DNA of 64,000 nt from Isoetes taiwanensis (Eukaryota > Streptophyta > Lycopodiopsida > Isoetales > Isoetaceae), in assembly GCA_021234155.1 (NCBI GenBank), contig JAJEKV010000085.1:124001-188000 (forward strand), written 5' to 3'. The notes under the pieces were generated by a model. The model did no database searches. It had not been told where the DNA came from and worked only from the letters and a program-made list of their open reading frames with translations. Every line of letters begins with the position of its first letter. The stretch's first letter is position 1. Made by a program: the position numbers and the translations under genes. Of this stretch, positions 59,993 to 64,000 are shown piece after piece.

Positions 59993-59993
<1 letters not shown>
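58885..59993 (+). pseudogene. SLC35F5-like membrane transporter, partial, 3'-truncated
   Basis: An exon with an acceptor-like TTTCAG before 58899 reads GVFFFLGERFTYVKLLSVIL, CMVGTIIVAFGD, ILGDLICLLSALFYATCTTL, IRKKFPKDED, FLGYVGLFNALLFFPIILIL and FTRVEPFHRLSPKQFGIIIAKG, ending at AAAG/GTATGC near 59321. After an intron (acceptor CTGTAG at 59881) comes FFDNIVSDYLWAKSVLLTTP and VATAGLTLQVPIAAIV. These are the EamA-type membrane segments of plant SLC35F5/AT3G07080-like drug/metabolite-superfamily proteins. The last segment and C-terminus are missing: at 59993 the sequence passes into duplicated oligopeptidase intron DNA. N-terminal helices were not found. Substrate of the family is not established. 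Confidence 0.75.
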
Positions 59994-61620
<1,627 letters not shown>

Positions 61621-62145
61621 GCATGTAGTAACAATCATTCATGTTCTTTGTTCTTCCCTTTTATTTTATGAATCTCATATCCTTCATATGATCGAGTTTT
61701 TGATATTTTGTTTGGTTTGAAGAAGCATAAAGATAGAAGTATAAATCTAGTAGCAACATGACATGCTCTATTCTCCTATTATATACAGTTGTAGAAGGAT
61801 TGTGACGTAGTGCTAGGTAAAGAGCATATTTTCTTTCAGATGTTCCAAGAAACTATTACTCTTGTAGAATTGCAGACAATGTAAGCTATAGTTACCAGCA
61901 GTAGAGCATTTGACTTGCTAATTTGACCCAAAAAATGAGAACATTCTAGAAGCTTAAGGACAATGCTGAAAGACACGAAAGGTGCAATTTGCCATAGATT
62001 TAAGCACATGTATATGTTGGAAAAGATCGTACCATGTTAGATAAAGTAGCTTGCTTGCCGTGTTTTACTGAGATCTCCACTTGGTTTAATGCCTTATGCT
62101 ATGATGAAGTCTCCACTAAATTTTATTTTCATTATATTTGACGCA
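61621..62145. other. No gene identified
   Basis: Unique-looking AT-rich sequence beyond the end of the duplication. Nothing supported. Confidence 0.4.
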
Positions 62146-62463
62146 TAGGAAGGAAGGAAGGAAGGAAGTTTATTTTAACGTCCACGGAGGCCAGAGGCCT
62201 ATGAGACGGTACATGCAGAGAACAGGCAAAAAAGCCAAAAACCCCAACACCAAAAACAAACAATGTAACTGTACAGTAGAACCCTACTACCGGGATGAAA
62301 AAACCCCCACTTGGGAGGAAAAACCCTAACAGTAGGCTCTCAAATACCATGCCCCTGAAGAGCAAGTCTGATGGCCGAAATCTGCAGGATGTAAGCTCCC
62401 AGTCACGCTACCATAGGTGATGCGAGTAACTGATGTAGCGGTGTGTCAGAGCATCTAAGATAT
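62146..62463 (-). mobile_element. 3' end fragment of the 10.9-kb-type LINE
   Basis: Matches 10888-11205 nearly base for base, from the GGAAGG tail through TTTATTTTAACGTCCACGG to GAGCATCTAAGAT, then similarity stops. This is a strongly 5'-truncated sister copy of the non-L1 LINE; the ORFs over it are UTR sequence. Confidence 0.9.
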
Positions 62464-62879
62464 GATGCTTATATTATCTCTATGATTCATTGGAAGCTTA
62501 ACAGACTTGCACCTAGCTGTCGCTGCTCTTGCTAAATGCCAGCTGCTTGTTCTTGCCAACATTGTCTACAATGATAAGCAACATTTGCTCTCAAAAACGA
62601 TTTTGTATCTTTTCAGCTTTATTTTAAAGCATCATCCTTATGCGCTGAGGTTGAGTTCTGATGTTTGCAGGCATTAAGGTTCCTCAATATTAGATGAATG
62701 TTGCTCAAATATTTGCCACTTATCATTTTCACGTATTACATTCCAACCCCCTACTATTTATCCACCTCTTATAATGTGTCTTCTATTAGAGGTAGTTCTA
62801 TCTGGAGCAATAATACGAAGATCTTTAAGCTTAAGATCTTTGTTTGCTCATTTTTTATCAAAATTGTTTGAGTGATAAT
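62464..62879. other. No gene identified
   Basis: No recognisable feature. Confidence 0.4.
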
Positions 62880-63010
62880 ATAGATAATAGAATGGAAGAG
62901 AACGTAGTGTATTTTTATCGTCCATGGAGACCAATAGGCATGTGGGACTAATAAAAAAAGCACAGCAAATGTATCCCCCTCCCCCCCCTCCCTCCCCCAC
63001 GGGGAAGGTT
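62880..63010 (-). mobile_element. LINE 3' end remnant
   Basis: On minus it reads GGTCTCCATGGACGATAAAA followed by a tail, as at the other LINE ends; the plus strand also shows a C-run (CCCCCTCCCCCCCCTCC) near 62974. Only the end is recognisable. Confidence 0.45.
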
Positions 63011-63229
63011 TTTGAGGGAAAAACCTTGGTAGCTTTAAGAATGCTGGTAAACCTTACAATGATACATCATGATACAAGCCATATGCAATTAAATTGAGAG
63101 AATTCCACTTCTCATTTTAAATTTAAGTGACTAGTTTCAAAGTGATTATTTTGACATTTACATTGTCAGACATGAAAAAGCAGTTGTTTTTGTTGCATGA
63201 CATGAGTATAAAGTAAGCATATTGACAAG

Positions 63230-63392
63230 ACAAGGTAAATATCTAGCATAATAACAGGGGATTATTTTGATATTTTTATACATTTTTTCACATGGTTTTT
63301 CTATGATTTCGTTGTTGTATTCGTGCAGGTGTACTAAATAGTATTTCTAAAGTGCGCTCTTTCTGGGCGGTTGATCTTAAATAAAAAAATCC
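63230..63392 (-). repeat. Dispersed repeat, copy 3 of 3
   Basis: Inverse of the repeats at 3720 and 5990: TAGCATAATAACAGGGGATT, then TATACATTTTTTC, TCTATGATTTCG, GTGTACTAAATAGTATTTCT and AAGTGCGCTCT. Confidence 0.65.
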
Positions 63393-63566
63393 AATCTTGC
63401 GGTCGTGGTCTCTAAAATTTTGGATCCATGCAGATGCTGATAAAATTATTTTAGGGTTCAATAGTCAGGACCTCCCATTCTTTTCCTAACAAAAAATTGT
63501 TTCGAGTTGTTTGGCTAAATTGTTTTTCAGGGTTTCTGTGCTTTAAGAGATGCACCCGGAGCTGCT

Positions 63567-63890
63567 TTGGTAGCAGAGCTAGGGTTAGTCAGAACTCTGT
63601 GCCTGCTTAGATTTCGAATATGGGAAGAAGGGCAGCAGGAACAGGTTCGGCCACAGAGCAACAGTGCTACTGTGACGCTCCCTGAATATGTACGGCGCTC
63701 CGGACGTATACTAAATTCCACAGCTCGGTGGGATCTTGTACACAGGCCGCATTTAATGGGTATTACTGGATCTAATAGAAGCATACTAAATAAACATCAG
63801 GTACAGAGGTCTCTACCCCCCCTTAATCCCTGTTTACAGGAGGAACTAACAGAGAGACTACCAAATACATCCATACATCACAGAACATGA
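63567..63890 (+). other. Unrecognised ORF at window end
   Basis: 107 codons, basic, with TLPEYVRRSGRILNSTARW. No family recognised. Composition and the neighbouring LINE ends suggest retroelement sequence, but nothing confirms it. The following sequence to 64000 shows no other feature. Confidence 0.25.
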
Positions 63891-64000
63891 ACAAGAACAG
63901 AGAACAGTTCTAACTATCAAACAAGGATTAATCAACAGCAAAAGATCAACAAAGAAGCCTAACAGAGGCGCTAGCCTACTAGAATCACAACTAAGCTAAC

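Overview
The window looks like nuclear DNA of a land plant with a large, transposon-rich genome, most likely a fern or lycophyte (inference). The evidence is intron-rich genes of plant type (an organellar oligopeptidase and an SLC35F5-like transporter), plant L1-type LINEs with zf-RVT tails, a second LINE lineage unusual for seed plants, LTR-retrotransposon fossils and many MITEs. I see no bacterial genes, rRNA, tRNA or CRISPR.

Layout. 0.3-2.2 kb: a 5'-truncated L1 with target duplication. 2.5-9.7 kb: MITEs, short tandem duplications and a decayed SWIM-gene fragment. 9.7-25.95 kb: one decayed transposase-like gene cut into pieces by nested insertions (a non-L1 LINE holding a MITE, an LTR-retroelement-like block, and an L1 holding a solo LTR). 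26.31-41.22 kb: the main find, a giant 14.9-kb DNA transposon with inverted ends. 43.6-44.9 kb: a LINE that carries only ORF1, with perfect 9-bp target duplications. 45-52 kb: minisatellites and duplications with one unidentified acidic ORF. 52.25-56.85 kb: a complete 17-exon organellar oligopeptidase gene on the minus strand. 58.9-62 kb: a 3'-truncated SLC35F5-like gene joined to a rearranged duplicate of the oligopeptidase 5' end. 62-64 kb: LINE 3' ends and unassigned sequence.

The giant element has inverted ends beginning GGGTAAAAGCACGC and a GCCT target duplication. It sits inside a ~25-bp minisatellite that continues on both sides, so its borders are firm. It carries five genes: a transposase-like protein (two Asp motifs plus an HGKG..DG block), a SWIM zinc-finger/Ulp1-type protease protein, a beta-order DNA amino-methyltransferase, a plant-type FCP1-like HAD protein and a coiled-coil RING-like protein. 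A 324-bp MITE at 11.83 kb has nearly the same ends and also a 4-bp target duplication (CAAG), which suggests one transposition machinery. The 4-bp duplications would fit a Sola-like superfamily, but that is inference. Several genes of this copy contain frame changes, so this copy is probably no longer autonomous.

The nested insertions give a relative chronology: transposase copy, then LINEs, then the MITE and solo LTR. The host genes occupy only the last 12 kb.
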